Positions 12,632 through 25,923 of a stretch of DNA of 64,000 nt are shown piece by piece (positions within the stretch are counted from its first letter, which is position 1; each line of letters starts with the position of its first letter). The translations under genes were made by a program, and so were the position numbers. Location: NCBI GenBank assembly GCA_958430865.1, contig CAUDNR010002635.1, positions 7,465 to 71,464 of the forward strand, read 5' to 3'. The notes under the pieces were generated by a model. It was given only the letters and a program-made list of their open reading frames with translations. It was not told where the DNA came from and ran no database searches. The DNA is from Entrophospora sp. SA101. Taxonomy: Eukaryota > Glomeromycota > Glomeromycetes > Entrophosporales > Entrophosporaceae.

Positions 12632-14978
12632 TGGGTTCCATGCTAACAAAAAGATAGTTCGGGTTCAAGAACCCCAAAATGAGTTGTTGATACCACTATA
12701 TTCTTTGAAATAAGGATTATAATTTGGTATAATTTTTATTGACATTCAATTAGTAAAAAATTGTGTAATTAATCCATAAAGTTATATTGAATACTGACCC
12801 CAAAATCCTTCTTTGATATAAAAAAGGAAATGATCTACGACGATTAAAATAAAGATAAAAACAAACTAACCCTACATTTATTTAAACTACTGTATTTGTA
12901 TAATTAAAAATGACTTATATATCTACTTTATATAAAAAATCAAAGATTTAATCAATCTGCATTACATTTGAATTAGGATTTGAAAAATGAATATCTCTAT
13001 AGCGAACATCTACAAATTTGCTAATTTTTTTATACAAATATAATTTTCTTTTTAAATCTACATTAATTGGAATAATATCAAGAAAATCATTATGATTAAA
13101 GTTATTATTTTTTAAAAGACTAAAACATTCTTCTTCACCCCCAGATTTTATTGAAACAAATACTTTCCCTTTGTTTTCAGGCAGATTGTTAAATCTAAAA
13201 TGATGATATTGTTTTATATTAGGTAAAAGTTTAAAATTTTTTTCAAATAATTCTTCAAAATTATACCATTTCCACCCTGTACCATCTTTATATTGTATTG
13301 ATTCATTTCCTTCTGAAGAATTATTAATAATGCTTTCAATATCATTAATTTGATTAACTTCACTATTTCTATATAATTTTTTTATATTACCAAAAAAAGA
13401 ATCACATATAAATTTTGTATGCCCTGGAATCATAAAGTTAACTGTGATCTCTTCATACCAACCCGACATTATTAACCAAGTCCAAAACTGTAAAGATAAA
13501 TTATTTTTATTCTGTCCAGAGCAATTATCACAAGTTATATGTAATTTTTTTTTCCCATCCTTTGCAAAAATTTGCAATGCTTGATAAACTAAATTTAAAG
13601 TGGTATTTGCACCCTTAGATTTACCTTGAGGGAGTTCATCTTCTCCTATTAAAAAATTTAGTTGTCGATTTTTTCCTCCTTCAGTTTTACAAACTCCAAA
13701 TAAATTAACTGCATAGCCTGATAAAAAATATAATGCACCTGTTTGCTGGGGTGAATAAGGAATGGTAACATTTTGTGCCCAATCATAACAAATATGTGCA
13801 ATTGATAGATCATTTTTGCTTAATTCAATGTTATTATTATAATGATCACGTTCAAGATTTGCTTTTTCTTTATGTTCATTGAACTGAACTTTTATTTCAT
13901 CATACTCAATATTTCTCTTTGCTAACTGTAATTTTGATTTAAATTGAACACACTTATCACACAAATCACTTGCAAGAGGTTGAAACTTTAAATTAGGCAT
14001 TAGCTCATTCCATAACCTTCTAAAAGAATCATAAGAAATGATTTTTTCTTCTGAATCATTTTCTGATTCAACTTTTAAAATATTTTCTAAATAAAATTTT
14101 TTAAATTCCTTATACACAGACACAAATTTTTTATCAGTGGGGAGATAAATAAATGCACCAGAATCATTTCTATGTCTCATTGGTGAGGGTAATCCATGTA
14201 TTAAAGAATATTGATTTAGAAAGTTTTTTACAATTGATTTTAAATTTTCATCAATATTGACTTTAGTTTTATGTATAGGAGCTCTTCCTGTATTTCCATG
14301 AATTCGTTCACTTATTCCTTCATCATGCAAATGCTTTAGAACATTATTGAATTTAGAATCACTTATATTGTATAGCTTTAAAAATGCTGTTTTACAAAGA
14401 GCATAGGTTGAATTAAAACAATATCTATAGTTTATCCTTTGTTGGATCTTTTCAGAAGATTTTTTATAATTTTTATTCTCTATTTCCATTGCTAAAAGTT
14501 GTGCTTTTAAAAACAAATCTAATTCTTTGCTGTTTAGATTAATAATTTGAAAATGTCTTTCAAAAAACTTTTTAAATCCAATTCTTTCAAAGCAAGTTCT
14601 AATATCTTTTTCTTCTTCAGAACATTTGCAACTTTCTGGACTTTCAAAAAACTTTATTAAATTATGTACAATAAATTGAATATTTTCATAATTTTCATAT
14701 TCCTCTAAACCAAGTTCAAATAAATCATAAAAATATTGAGAAGCTCCTTGATTAGTTGACATGTTTAATTGGAATTAATAAAAGAAAATTTAATTTAGAA
14801 ATATTAATTATTTGCAAATTTTTAATTAAATTGTGTGTCACAAACCAAAAAAGGGGTAATAACTTTGTTTCTAGATTAAAAAAATCAGGGGTTGTTTTGA
14901 TTAGTGAAAAACAAAATCAGCTGATTTCTCAAAAACCCCATTTTTTCCCGAACTATCTTTTTGTTAGCATGGAACCCA
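12632..14978. mobile_element. Complete 2.35-kb DNA transposon with perfect 32-bp terminal inverted repeats
   Basis: Bases 12632-12663 are the exact reverse complement of 14947-14978, both starting TGGGTTCCATGC from the outside. A single long ORF (12948-14762, minus) fills the element, leaving about 0.3 kb and 0.2 kb of non-coding ends. No convincing target-site duplication is seen: left flank ...AAACATG, right flank TATGTGC.... The left flank is a Fanzor relic and the right flank is kinase coding sequence, so the element does not sit in one interrupted gene. Confidence 0.85.
12948..14762 (-). CDS. 604-aa putative DDE-type transposase, uninterrupted
   Basis: Intact single-exon protein filling the TIR-bounded element, so probably its transposase. 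The N-terminal half has a helical DNA-binding-like segment and a SERIHGNTGRAP stretch (about residue 160), then a Cys pair region SDLCDKCVQF (about 275). The C-terminal half has acidic motifs in the order CYDWAQN (about 330), HITCDNCSGQNKNN (about 420) and GHTKFICDSFFGNIKK (about 460). This D...DNxxGQNKN...GHTxFxxDxxFG arrangement is recalled from a large family of uncharacterised transposon proteins in fungi and animals (DUF7869-like). The superfamily name is not certain. The frame is open over 1.8 kb in very AT-rich DNA, which argues for recent activity. Start chosen as the first ATG (MSTNQGASQYF). Confidence 0.7.
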   Translation of the reverse strand: MSTNQGASQYFYDLFELGLEEYENYENIQFIVHNLIKFFESPESCKCSEEEKDIRTCFERIGFKKFFERHFQIINLNSKELDLFLKAQLLAMEIENKNYKKSSEKIQQRINYRYCFNSTYALCKTAFLKLYNISDSKFNNVLKHLHDEGISERIHGNTGRAPIHKTKVNIDENLKSIVKNFLNQYSLIHGLPSPMRHRNDSGAFIYLPTDKKFVSVYKEFKKFYLENILKVESENDSEEKIISYDSFRRLWNELMPNLKFQPLASDLCDKCVQFKSKLQLAKRNIEYDEIKVQFNEHKEKANLERDHYNNNIELSKNDLSIAHICYDWAQNVTIPYSPQQTGALYFLSGYAVNLFGVCKTEGGKNRQLNFLIGEDELPQGKSKGANTTLNLVYQALQIFAKDGKKKLHITCDNCSGQNKNNLSLQFWTWLIMSGWYEEITVNFMIPGHTKFICDSFFGNIKKLYRNSEVNQINDIESIINNSSEGNESIQYKDGTGWKWYNFEELFEKNFKLLPNIKQYHHFRFNNLPENKGKVFVSIKSGGEEECFSLLKNNNFNHNDFLDIIPINVDLKRKLYLYKKISKFVDVRYRDIHFSNPNSNVMQID

Positions 14979-15424
14979 TATGTGCAGAAGGTTTACGACC
15001 ACCAATATTACCAGGAATGCCTGATGATTATGCACAAATAATGCAGAAATGTTGGGATGTGGATCCATCAAAAAGACCAACTAGTGGAGAGCTTCTTGAC
15101 TTTTCTTATAATAAACATAAGGAAATTCATGATAATAAAAGTTTGAAAAAAGTAGTAGCAATGATAGTTTAATAAAAAAATTATTCAAATTTTCTAAAAT
15201 CAAAAAAACATGAAAATGGGTTTAATAATGATTGTAACAGCAGCAGCAGTGGTAGTGGTAATTATTTGCAACAAATACACAAATCACATCCAGATGCATA
15301 TCATACAAGTAGAATATTAGATGAAGAGATTGATAGATCAAAAAACTTTAAATGTTATATAAGTAATGACAGTTCATTAAATTTAACTCTCTTCTCTAAA
15401 ATGTTAACAAAATTCCATTATTAA
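14979..15424 (+). pseudogene. Kinase C-terminal fragment directly abutting the transposon end
   Basis: From the transposon boundary the sequence reads ICAEGLRPPILPGMPDDYAQ, then CWDVDPSKRP, the end of the C-lobe of the local TKL-like kinases (same as K1 at 32.5 kb and K2 at 36.1 kb). The frame hits a stop at 15172. The rest of the tail (HENGFNND..., QQIHKSHPDAYHTSRILDEE) continues in other frames to a stop near 15424, with two frame changes at A-runs near 15147 and 15205. The N-lobe, catalytic loop and activation loop are absent. Either true decay or homopolymer errors could explain the frame changes; the truncation is certain. Confidence 0.85.
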
Positions 15425-15932
15425 TTAATTAGAAATTTCTATCCATTAATTATTACTAGCAATTTGATTGATTAATAAACATTAGATTCTAGTAATTAAA
15501 AATAAATATAACTATAACAAATAAATTTATAATGGAGATTAAATTAGCTATTTTTTCTTTTTTTATTTTATTTTTATTTATAAACAATATTTTGAAGTAA
15601 TAAACTTTTTACAGTTTTCTGATAGTGATATTTCAAGGTAGTTTTTGGTTAATGCTATTACAGCTTAACTTTTGGGATTAGTATTGGTGAATAGTTTCAG
15701 GGGTCCTCCCCCATATGTTAGGGATTTTCATGACTGGCCAATAATATTTTGAGCAGTGTCATGTGGTCAATCATATTACGTAATACTAATACCATTTCTA
15801 ATAATTATTTTTGATAATAATTTCTTTATATAAAGACAAAATTTAACCTTTACTGATAATGTTAAAAATACGATCTTATAATCTATACACAATATATAAT
15901 ACTACCACTACAAAAAATTTTATTATCTCAGA

Positions 15933-16743
15933 ATGAGTGATAAAGAAACGTCTAGAAACGGAGGTGTAGACGATGAGTTGTCACTTCCAAAAGGTATTCT
16001 ACTCATTTAAAAAAAATTTTATTTTAATCTATTTATTTATCAATTAAAAAAAGTAAAAAATTTTTATTGTTTGTATTTTATAATATAATATAAAAGCGAC
16101 TGTTACAAAGATTATTACAGAAATGCTTCCACCTGATATTGCTTGTGCTAAAGACACCCGTGATTTGTTAATAGATTGTTGTGTTGGTAAGTGATAATAA
16201 TTGTATGTATATATATATAATGCACATATATATATATATCTGATATAATTTATAAAATTGGTTTTTCCAAACAAAATTTTTAGAATTTATTCAATTGATT
16301 GCTTCAGAAGCAAATAGTATTTGTGAAAATGAAGCAAAGAAAACGATTGCAGCTGAACATGTTTTTTCTGCGCTTCAAGTATGTATTTGATAATATTAAT
16401 ATAAAGATTTTTTTTAAATAAAAAAATTTTAAATTCTTCCAAACTTTTTTTTTTAGAAATTGGGGTTTGAAAATTATCTTACTGAAGTACAAGAAGTATT
16501 TAAAGAACATAAAAGGCTTCAAAAGGTGATGAATTAAATATTTTATCTAGACAAATTAGGAAGGGTTACATAATAATGGCATTAACTTGTTAATAATAAT
16601 CAATAATCAATATGGATTAATAGGATCGAGACAAGAAAAGCTCCAGATTAGAAAATTCTGGCATGACCGAAGAAGAATTATTAAAACAGCAAGAAGATTT
16701 ATTTGAGCAATCACGTCTCAAATATCAAGCACAGCAACAATGA
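15933..16743 (+). CDS. DR1: DR1 / NC2-beta, TBP-binding transcription repressor subunit (histone-fold)
   Basis: Beta subunit of negative cofactor 2, which pairs with NC2-alpha, binds TBP on promoters and blocks TFIIA/TFIIB entry; nuclear. Five exons: 15933-15993, 16097-16186, 16284-16378, 16457-16525, 16624-16743, all GT-AG and in phase, giving 144 aa. Residues about 15-90 form the histone fold (DDELSLPKATVTKIITEMLP, then EFIQLIASEANSICENE, KKTIAAEHVFSALQKLGFEN). The conserved tail KSSRLENSGMTEEELLKQQ matches the NC2-beta C-terminus. The length is close to fungal and animal homologues apart from the missing Gln/Ala-rich extension. Transcribed away from the kinase relic. Very confident from motif order. 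Confidence 0.95.
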
Positions 16744-17932
16744 TAAAAATTATTTATTTTAAATTTTTATTTTATATATTATATATGTGTATATGTAACT
16801 GGCTGATAAATATGTAAATTGGGCTTTTTAATTCCCTCTTCTTTAAAGCACATGAAAAAATTAAACTAATTTGGAAATTTTATTATATGGGTCATATTTG
16901 CAACAAAGCGAACATCAAATTCAGTGGATGATGAATTGGCCAAAAAAAAATTTTAAATCCAAGTAATGCAAATCACATAAATAGATAAAGAATCCTTTAT
17001 TAGCAATATCAGTACGGCCATAATTCTTGTTAGTGTAAAACAAACCCAATATCAATATCAATATCAATATTATAAATCAATATTAATATAAAAATAAACC
17101 ACAAATACTAACAAAAATTCAAGTGAATTTTTGGTGTTGGCTTTTTACTGTATCATCAAATCTACAAAAATCAGCTCTATAATATCAAAAACAATATAGG
17201 TAAAATAATTAATCTAGTGGAACCCAGAAAAAATACTCAAGGGAAATTTAAAAGTTGTGGGAGGATTTTAAACAATTGTTTGATAAAAGGCAAATTTTTC
17301 ATTTGGTGAAATGAAAATTGAAATCCGCGAATTATATGGAAGGGAGTTAACGCCTCCACCGCAAAAAAACTTTTATCAACAATAAAAGAATCAAAGATGG
17401 AAAATATGAATAAAAAAGATACTAATATTAGCAATAGTGAATGATAATATTAATAATAATAGTGGAAATATATATATATATATATTTCCCTTAGTTGAAT
17501 CAAAATAATTCTTTTTAGTTGTCATTTAATTCTTTCCTTGGATGTGAATGCCTTTGTCCCCATTATCATATCATGTATGTTCAATGTGCGTGCGAATTAT
17601 CCCACAGCACCACAATTTGTTCACGGGATAACTTACACTATTTAAAAAGGCGTATTGACTTATTGGATTTTCTTTTATATAGCATGTAAAATTACCAATT
17701 ATTAAAGATGATTTTAGGTACAGAACAGATCCGAGCCGGCTCTTTAAAATATTTATTATTATTATATAAAATTTAATTAATAATATCCGTTATAGAGGGA
17801 GATTTCAAATTTTTTTTTTAAGCGTGATAATTGCGAATGTCGATCAAATCAAACTTATTCTTGTGTTATTATTAATCAATTGAAGTCATCAAAGTGTGGT
17901 ATTTGTTACACTTTTTTCCAATCTTTTTTAAA
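16744..17932. other. Intergenic DNA between DR1 and NDUFS7
   Basis: About 1.2 kb, AT-rich, with no frame resembling a known protein. It holds short simple repeats (ATCAAT copies near 17050-17075; a TA run at 17468-17485). The last few hundred bases presumably include the NDUFS7 promoter; no specific element was recognised. Confidence 0.5.
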
Positions 17933-19242
<1,310 letters not shown>

Positions 19243-19496
19243 TATTGTTTTTTAAATAATTATTTTGATTTATGTTGTAATAAAAATATTGATTAATCTT
19301 TCATTTCCCTTTGATTTTTCTTAAAATTAGACAACACAACTTTGGTACAGGAAATAAACTGATATTTATTTATCACAAACGTTATTATGTTTTATAATTA
19401 TTCAATGAACACACCAAGAAATTACTCGGCATTATTTAAAAATAAAATAAAAATATTTTTTGAAATTAAAGCTATTTTTGGTCAATGCGATCGATC

Positions 19497-19700
19497 TTAA
19501 ATAACCATTGATTTCCAAATTAAAAGCTCTTCTAGTAAGTGTATCTCCTCTTGTGGCGCCAACAGTTCATCAATTAGATCATATAAGCTATCATTTGGCG
19601 GAAGTCTTACACTGGCTCCATGCCTCTTGGACGGCATAGAAACCTTTTGTTTAAGTGCCTCAATTTTTTGGAATGTTGCTCCACAACATAAGGTGTTCAT
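19497..19700 (-). CDS. Small orphan ORF, 67 aa
   Basis: MNTLCCGATFQKIEALKQ... ending in EEIHLLEELLIWKSMVI. Its base composition is clearly less AT-rich than its surroundings and the sequence is not low-complexity, which suggests present or past coding. I do not recognise it. It occurs three times in the window (also 57859-58062 plus and 62979-63182 minus), but only because the region is duplicated, so recurrence adds no independent support. It lies tail-to-tail with NDUFS7 and could be an exon of a longer transcript or a mobile-element relic. Confidence 0.3.
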   Translation of the reverse strand: MNTLCCGATFQKIEALKQKVSMPSKRHGASVRLPPNDSLYDLIDELLAPQEEIHLLEELLIWKSMVI

Positions 19701-20176
19701 TTAACTGCACTGCATTTGTATAATCTATGAATTCTTATCTCAAAATGATTATGTGATTCACATCCTGAGCAAAAAAAGGGAATTCACTTTCTTTAATGTT
19801 AAAAGGGTAATATCATGATGTAATCATGGGTACGTTTTTAAGCTAAAAGAACCCTTGCACAAAGTTTGGAATAAATTTGGTAATGCAAACATTAGGACTA
19901 TATTTAGTAATTTTTCTGCAAATCTTGTAAATTTTGTAAATTTTGTTGAACGTTCTAATTTCCAACGTTTTTTATACTGCCGCTATTGCAGAAGATAGAG
20001 AAAAGATCTTGCTCGAGTAGGAAAGGCCACACACTATTGTTTATATTTATTTACCTTTGTTTTTTTAATTCCTTTTTAATAAAAAATTAGATCTACGCAA
20101 AAAAATATGATTTAATATTAATATTAATTGGTGTAACTTTGGATAACATGAATTTTTTTTTATAAAAAAAAAAAAA

Positions 20177-21996
20177 ATGATAAAAAAGCCAAACAGTTCC
20201 ATTAGATTACCGGTTGAATGTGTTGAAGGAATCTTGCAATTTCTTGAGGATGATATAGAATCACTTCATTCATGTGTTTTAGTTAACCGACTTTGGTGTA
20301 GGTCAGGAATTTCATTACTATGGAGCCAGCCATTTTCATTTGTTGGGAGACGAGCACATAAAATTATAGATGTTTACATACTGTTTCTAACTGATGAAAA
20401 AAAAGAAGTGTTAACCAATATAGGATTTAATAATATCATCGATAATGATAACAATAATGACAATGAAAACAAAAAAACATTATTTAATTATCCAAAGTTC
20501 TTTAAAAGACTAGACATTAACGGGTTAAGAAATTCGATAAGATGCTGGCTAATCAATTATTACTACGATAATTTAAAACTCGTTAAAATTTACGAGGCTT
20601 TTATTGCAGAGTTAGATGATCGTCTAGATTTATTACAAAATTTAATTGTCGATGTACTATTTGATAATATTAATTATTTAAAATCTTTAAAATTTAATCA
20701 TGATGAAGAAGAAGAGGACGAAGAAGATTCGTCTTTTGATATCACAGCATTTGCAAAATCCAAAACGATTCTTTCAACACTCGAAGAATTTTTATTTTAT
20801 TATTCAGGATTAGTAACAGATAGAGAATTTGAAATTGTTGGTAATTTATTTATAGATTTAACGGAATATTCTTCTAGGATTGAGTATGCGCATATAGATT
20901 TTAATGGGTTACCTGTTGAGCCCATAGATCTTGATGAATTTGATTCACTGATTTCATTATTTTTAGAGTCGCAGAATTCTTTAAAAGATCTAACCATTGC
21001 AATATTATGGTCGAATTCTGCAGCTTCTTTAGTAATGCAAAGTTTATCTAGTGATTTATTATCAAACTCTCTAAAATATTTAAAGCTTCACCAGCTATCA
21101 CAAAATAGTTATCATCAGTTATTAAATATTTTACACCTATTAAACAATTTAGAAACTTTACAAATAATTGGGTTTTACGAGGAGAATATCGAAGATTTGA
21201 AGGAATTCAGTGATGATGATGACAAATTAAAACCGATTAATTTAAAAAATTTACATTATGAGGGATCCGGATCAGAATATGACATATTTATTTCATTACA
21301 TCCCATAATCATAATGTCTAGCTCTAATTTAAAAACATTATCAACCGATTTCGTTACCACAGAATTATTAGAAACAATTTCGAAATATTGTGTAAAGTTA
21401 ACACATTTGTCAATTTCTTTAATAATAAATGAAATACCCGAGATATTATTCAGTTTATTTGATTCACTTAAAAATTTAAACCATTTATCAATCTATACAA
21501 ACTCGGCAGATGTTCCATTTACCTCAACCGAAAATTTATCAACATTTTCTAGAAAAATTCCCAAAACTTTAAAATATTTTGGGTTTGATTTTTTAATTTC
21601 TCCTGATATATTAGATTTTTTCCTAAAAGAATGCAGAGCTTCGTTACAAGCATTAGCTATTTACAGGAGCGAGATGGTTAATGAAGAATTATTAATTGTC
21701 ATTGAAAAACATTTTAAAGAGAAAAAATCTTTAAAACGATTATTAATAGATCCTCTTGATTGTGATTTCCAAATGAATAAATACGAAATACCAATCATTT
21801 CACGCACAATCGATCCTTGTTATCCTTTCAGCGGGTAAGTTTCATTAAAATTCTTTGCTTTTATTTTCTTAATTACAACAGCGCACGTGTATGTATGTAT
21901 GTATATTAATCATTTTCTCAAAACAGACCTTCCACAAAAGAATATGAAAACAAATGGGATAAAGATATTTTTGTTGATTTCGATAATGAATTATGA
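20177..21996 (+). CDS. F-box protein with leucine-rich C-terminal region
   Basis: Probable substrate receptor of an SCF ubiquitin ligase. Exon 1 is 20177-21834 and exon 2 is 21927-21996 (donor GTAAGT, acceptor CAG), giving 575 aa and ending DIFVDFDNEL. The N-terminus (RLPVECVEGILQFLEDD, then SLHSCVLVNRLWCRSGISLL) is a clear F-box at about residues 10-50. The rest is rich in spaced Leu/Asn segments such as NLKTLSTDF and KLTHLSISL, the degenerate leucine-rich pattern common in the large F-box families of arbuscular mycorrhizal fungi. There are acidic loops (EEEEDEEDSS; SDDDDK). An A-rich tract directly precedes the ATG. The substrate is unknown. Confidence 0.88.
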
Positions 21997-22183
21997 TATC
22001 AATTAAAAATAAAAATAAAAAGAAAATATATATAAACATATAAACATACAAATATGAATATGAATATAGATATAAATATAAAAATATAAAAAACATAAAC
22101 ATAAATATAAAAATATAAAACATATAAATTGTATCATAATTTAGTGCAAAAAAATATCAATAAAATCCAAATTTATAATATAT

Positions 22184-24514
22184 TTACAATGTTTCTTCAA
22201 TGACTTTGATTCCTTCTTTTTCTAAAGCCTCTATTATTGGATTGTTAATTTCTGGCGTATATGGAGCCAAGACACCAGGCTTTTTTATGATGCCTTCGAT
22301 TTAAAGATGCAAATATATTTGTTAAATATACTATACAAAATATAAAATATAAAAATATATATTTTAAAAACTACCATCTAATATCAACTGAGTTGCAATT
22401 CCACAAGGAAGGCCTACAGTAGTAGCCATCGCAGATGGACCACATGGTTTACCATATTCTAATAAAGTTGAAGTCCGTGTTTCCTTTTTTTTAAAAAATA
22501 ACAAAAAATCAACCAATTGTCCATTTTTTTTTCAATTGTGTGCATCATCACAAATATAAAATTTTGAATTCACCTTTTTACCATCTTTCCACTCAATCTC
22601 GAATTTATGTTGTAGAATAACCATGTCTCTTTCACCCTCTGCATATTTCAGTTTTGCTTCCAAAGTTGCACAAAGTGTATCGAGTAAATTGGATTTGCGA
22701 TCAACGTTTGCATCAGAAAACAACCCCAACCATTTAAAACCTGATAGAATTCGTTCAACTTCTTCATTTGATAGGTCTTTTACTTTAGATTTAATTTTAT
22801 CACGAATATCACTTTTTTTAAAAAAAAAATATCTTAGAAATTTCATTACAATTAATAAAAAAAGATTTTGTTTCGAGTGCTTACTGTTCAGAATTACTAG
22901 ATACGCAAAGAACTTTAGCCAAAACATCTCTCTATTACACGTGTAAATAGATATGTTCATTAATCAAAAAATTAGAATTCACAAATATATATATAAACAT
23001 TAACAATTACCCATGCAATATCTGGTGAACTGGGAAGCAAATAATCTTTCTCAGAATCATCAAACATTCCAATATCAAGTAAAACTTTAGAAAAATTGGT
23101 AAAACCCTAAAAAAAAACTCACATGGTTAAAAAATACATGTACACACATATATTCTATTTAATAAAATAAAATGAAATAAAATACCTGGTAACGTAAGGT
23201 ACCACGTAAAATTGTTTTTGCTTCAGGGATTTTATAAAATTCTCTAAAAGGTGTAGAATCACGATTGGGATAACAGAGAAATGCAAATGCTGGATAAATT
23301 AGATATGGTTTTGCTGATTCCATAAGTTTATTTCCTGGAATTTCTACAACCTTATTAATTTTAAAAATTCAAGTTATTCAACTTTTTTTAATATCATTGA
23401 AATAAAAAATAAATTCCAAATATATACTTTTCCATCTTGATAATATTTAGCTGCACTTCTTAATGCCAATAGAACACCACGAGCAAACCAACTAAATTTA
23501 TAACCAAGAGGATTATTTGAAGCTTCTGGAGCTGGAAGTCCACCACAATATGAAATGAATGATAAAATCTAAAAAAAATTAATAATTATAATTATTTTGT
23601 TACAGCGTATATTATTACTTTATTTTAAAATAAAATACTTGCCTTTCCACCAACTTCATGAACTTCATTGATAGTTTTTACGGCATAAAGGTGATCAATT
23701 CCTATCGATTATAAAACCAAGGGGTTATTATTATTATTATTATTAAAAATCAACCAATTATTTATTTATTTTGGAAAATTTATTCTCACCAGGATCAAGA
23801 CCAATTTCATTCATGACTATAATCCCATTTTTCTTGGCTCTAAAATATTATCATATATATATATATATATGATATTTAGTAATAATAGAATAACCGTAAT
23901 GAAATAATATCATTGGTAAACTTACTCTGCATCAAATTCTCTCATAGCTGGTGACACATAACTAGTGGTTACCACATGCTTCTTATGTTTTATAGCAGAT
24001 TTAATCACCAAAGGATGATATTCATAAGGTATCAAACTAAAAGGTGATAATTGAAATTTTATATCAGGCTCGATGCAAAAGAAATCAAAAAAAAGAAAAA
24101 AAATCCTCACCTGATTATCAAGTCATGACTAGAAACAATTTCACCAAGAGCCTTTTCATCTGTCACATCAAGCGATACAGGAGTTGCACGAGAAAACTTT
24201 TGACACAGTGATTGAGCATTAGTAATACGTCTACAAGCTAAAATAATCAGGCAAAATTTTGAAGTGTGAGTTAATAAAAATCAATAAATTTATTTCAATA
24301 AATAATTAATCTTTTCTAATTTGTACCAATGGTTAATTTATTTTCTGGTCTTCTCAGGATATATTCAACTGCTGGTCCAGCAACGAACCCAGATCCCAAT
24401 AGTAAGATTTTTCTATTCTCCAAAATTAATTCTTTTTAATAACAATAGTAATAATATTAAAAAAAAATAAAAATAATTAAAATTTGAAATTTGATATTTT
24501 TACTTTTCGTTCAT
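22184..24514 (-). CDS. LYS9: Saccharopine dehydrogenase (NADP+, L-glutamate-forming), lysine biosynthesis
   Basis: Penultimate step of the fungal alpha-aminoadipate pathway, making saccharopine from aminoadipate semialdehyde and glutamate. Thirteen exons on the minus strand join in phase to 449 aa (yeast Lys9 is about 446). The tiny first exon (24514-24504) joined to the second gives [20 protein letters not shown], a Rossmann GxGxxxxP nucleotide site. Later landmarks: [66 protein letters not shown], and near the end [20 protein letters not shown]. Intron 6 (23569-23642 by mirror of 53917-53990) has a GC-AG boundary (AAG|GCAAGT). No break is seen. Cytosolic by family knowledge. Confidence 0.95.
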
Positions 24515-25923
24515 AATTTATTTTTTTTTAAATCAAAAGCTAGTTTGGATAGATAATCTTTGATGATCGACATAATCTAAATAACAATTTTCTAATACTA
24601 ATGAATCATTTGTTTACATGGCACTGTTAATGGTAGTAATATTAACAGAAATGGTATATAGTATCTCTTCTCCTAATACTAATGATAGATCTAGTTTTAA
24701 ATTCGATGTCATCTCGTCAATTCGATACATCTTGTAGTGGGAAAGCATAAAAAAGCACGCCTAATGCTAATACCTATGTTCACACACAGCATCGTCGTCC
24801 TCATAGAAGATTGTTGATAGTTGTAGCACGTTGCTAACTAAAAGAAAAAAAATTAATGCGAAAGTTTCTCTCTCACTCAAAGTAACAAAAATTTTTAAGG
24901 GGAGAAACTTTACCTGAAGATAACAACATTCAAACATTATATACAAAGATTATAAGGTCAAAAAAGTCCACACTTCTAATAATAACACTACTAAAATAAA
25001 AAACGGGGGTATGTGGCCCGAAACCAAACAATCAGACATGCAATAGAAAAAAACAACAAAATTTGTGAAATGATAGATGGCATGATCTCATAAGTTTATT
25101 AATATTAATATAGGTTTTTCGGTTGAGCCGAGGGGCAGCACGCAAACTGAAAATTCAATTCCCAGAATGAAATTGAGAAGATTCAAAGCAGGCTTCATCA
25201 TTGAGTTTGCAGGAAAATAATCGTATCACAGACGGCACCTTTTTGCCCTTTTTTAGCGACCTTTATACTGAAATTTATATTTTGCAATAAGATTCTTTCA
25301 CCTAGAGATCAGACTCGTCAAAAATTCTTTACTCTTGGTGCTCATCCCAGGTTTGATCGCATGTATTCAATTAGCAAATAAACAAGATTATCTTGGTATT
25401 TCATCAGACATCTACGTAAAATTCATGTATTAGTATATACATCTTTTTTGAAAACAAGTTTTCCGTATATTTTTGAATTATAGATAAATTAAACATATAG
25501 ATTATTTTGTATTATTTGAATAAAATAATCAATTAATAATAATAATAATAATCAAAATATCCATAAAAGTGGCAATGATGACGATGATGACGATAATGTA
25601 GTAACAATTAATTAGAAGAGACGTAAGATGATAAACAAAGGATGGTGTGATTTTTCTAGACATGAAACCATTTATTCCCATAATTCATAATTAATCGCCA
25701 CCAGGATCCAACACTTTTGCCACTTCAATCTCCCCCTTTTGCATCTAACCCTCGCCATTGCAAGAAACATAATCTATTCTCGTACTACCTCTTTCTTATA
25801 TATATGTCATATCGCTTTCGATCGTTGATTATTTTGCTCTTACTTTTTATCATTGGCAGTCAAAATTCCTTCCTCCGAAAAAAAGTCAGCCAAGATTGTA
25901 TTTAATAATAAAACACTCTGTAT
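24515..25923. other. Intergenic region upstream of LYS9
   Basis: About 1.4 kb with no recognised gene. A 62-codon frame at 25717-25905 has no domain-like character and I do not call it. The first few hundred bases upstream of LYS9 probably hold its promoter. Confidence 0.4.

Noticed and set aside
22532..22960. 142-aa and 107-aa ORFs inside LYS9
   Set aside because: The minus-strand frame is LYS9 exon and intron read together; the plus-strand frame is antisense. Splicing explains all.
25717..25905. 62-codon ORF upstream of LYS9
   Set aside because: No domain or splice context; duplicated only because the whole region is.
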